12,316 nucleotides of DNA, taken from the NCBI GenBank assembly GCA_024274995.1, contig JAJSAA010000272.1, positions 1-12,316 on the forward strand. The letters run 5' to 3'. Both the position numbers and the translations under genes were made by a program. The DNA is from Deltaproteobacteria bacterium. GTDB taxonomy: Bacteria > Desulfobacterota > Desulfobulbia > Desulfobulbales > VMSU01. This document shows, one piece after another, positions 12,230 to 12,316 of the stretch. Below the pieces are notes generated by a model, which ran no database searches, had not been told where the DNA came from, and was given only the letters and a program-made list of their open reading frames with translations. Within the stretch, counting starts at the first letter, position 1. Each line of letters begins with the position of its first letter.

Positions 12230-12316
12230 TAAAGGAAAGGTTATAACCGGCTTGGTAATTTTTGTGATAATTGTTACCTTCCCGGTCTGGTATAACGTCA
12301 GCGGGGCGCAGCATAT
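12222..12316 (+). CDS. dsrJ: DsrJ, periplasmic triheme cytochrome c subunit (5' part only)
   Basis: The ATG at 12222 lies inside the end of dsrK (8-nt overlap) and has GAAGGTG 6 nt upstream. The 31 complete codons to the window edge read MYDKGKVITG, then a hydrophobic signal-anchor helix 'LVIFVIIVTFPVWYNV', then a polar stretch, which is the DsrJ N-terminus. DsrJ carries three c-type hemes in the periplasm and links periplasmic electron carriers to DsrM. None of the CXXCH heme motifs is inside the window, so the call rests on the N-terminus and on gene order dsrM-dsrK-dsrJ. dsrO and dsrP would be expected next. Confidence 0.92.
   Translation, partial: MYDKGKVITGLVIFVIIVTFPVWYNVSGAQH

Overview
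The window looks like a chromosomal segment of a sulfate-reducing or sulfur-disproportionating member of the Desulfobacterota (former Deltaproteobacteria), most likely a Desulfobulbales relative. The diagnostic evidence is the start of a dsrMKJOP-type operon at the right end (dsrM, dsrK and the first 31 codons of dsrJ). This operon encodes the membrane complex that links the quinone pool and periplasmic cytochromes to cytoplasmic sulfite reduction through DsrC. The order-level placement is inferred from gene content and protein style, not from a search. I see no rRNA, tRNA, CRISPR array, insertion sequence or phage gene.

Layout. (1) Bases 1-2035, minus strand: a four-gene run, read right to left. 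It comprises a 398-aa protein with a helical N-terminus and a probable degenerate CheW-like C-terminus, a single-domain PilZ protein (c-di-GMP receptor type), an MTH1187/DUF77 thiamine-binding-type protein, and a small membrane-anchored CXXC-type protein cut by the window edge. (2) Bases 2036-2243: a divergent intergenic region with repeated GAAYAGTTAC-like words. (3) Bases 2274-3044, plus strand: a stand-alone prepilin peptidase (PilD-type aspartic protease). (4) Bases 3090-8636, minus strand: a run read right to left as YfcE-type phosphoesterase, HIT-family hydrolase (4-nt overlap), mutS, and a TPR/AMIN/Amidase_3 cell-wall amidase (4 nt after mutS). (5) Bases 8637-8875: an AT-rich divergent control region with A-tracts and several TCAC/GTGA half-sites. 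(6) Bases 8876-12316, plus strand: an RsbRD N-domain protein followed by dsrM, dsrK and dsrJ (partial).

How the genes may work together. The dsr block is an energy-conservation module: DsrJ (periplasmic cytochrome c) and DsrM (di-heme b membrane protein) exchange electrons with DsrK (HdrD-like cytoplasmic Fe-S subunit), which acts on DsrC. The RsbRD-domain gene heads this block and may be a sensor or regulator of it. The PilZ and CheW-like proteins, with a prepilin peptidase divergently transcribed next to them, hint at c-di-GMP and chemosensory control of type IV pili or type II secretion, but this is inference from neighbourhood. The mutS run is housekeeping.

Most of the window is well explained by known families. 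The least explained parts are the 398-aa CheW-like protein and its operon, the repeated dyad words around the prepilin peptidase gene, and the dyad symmetry directly over the start of the RsbRD gene.
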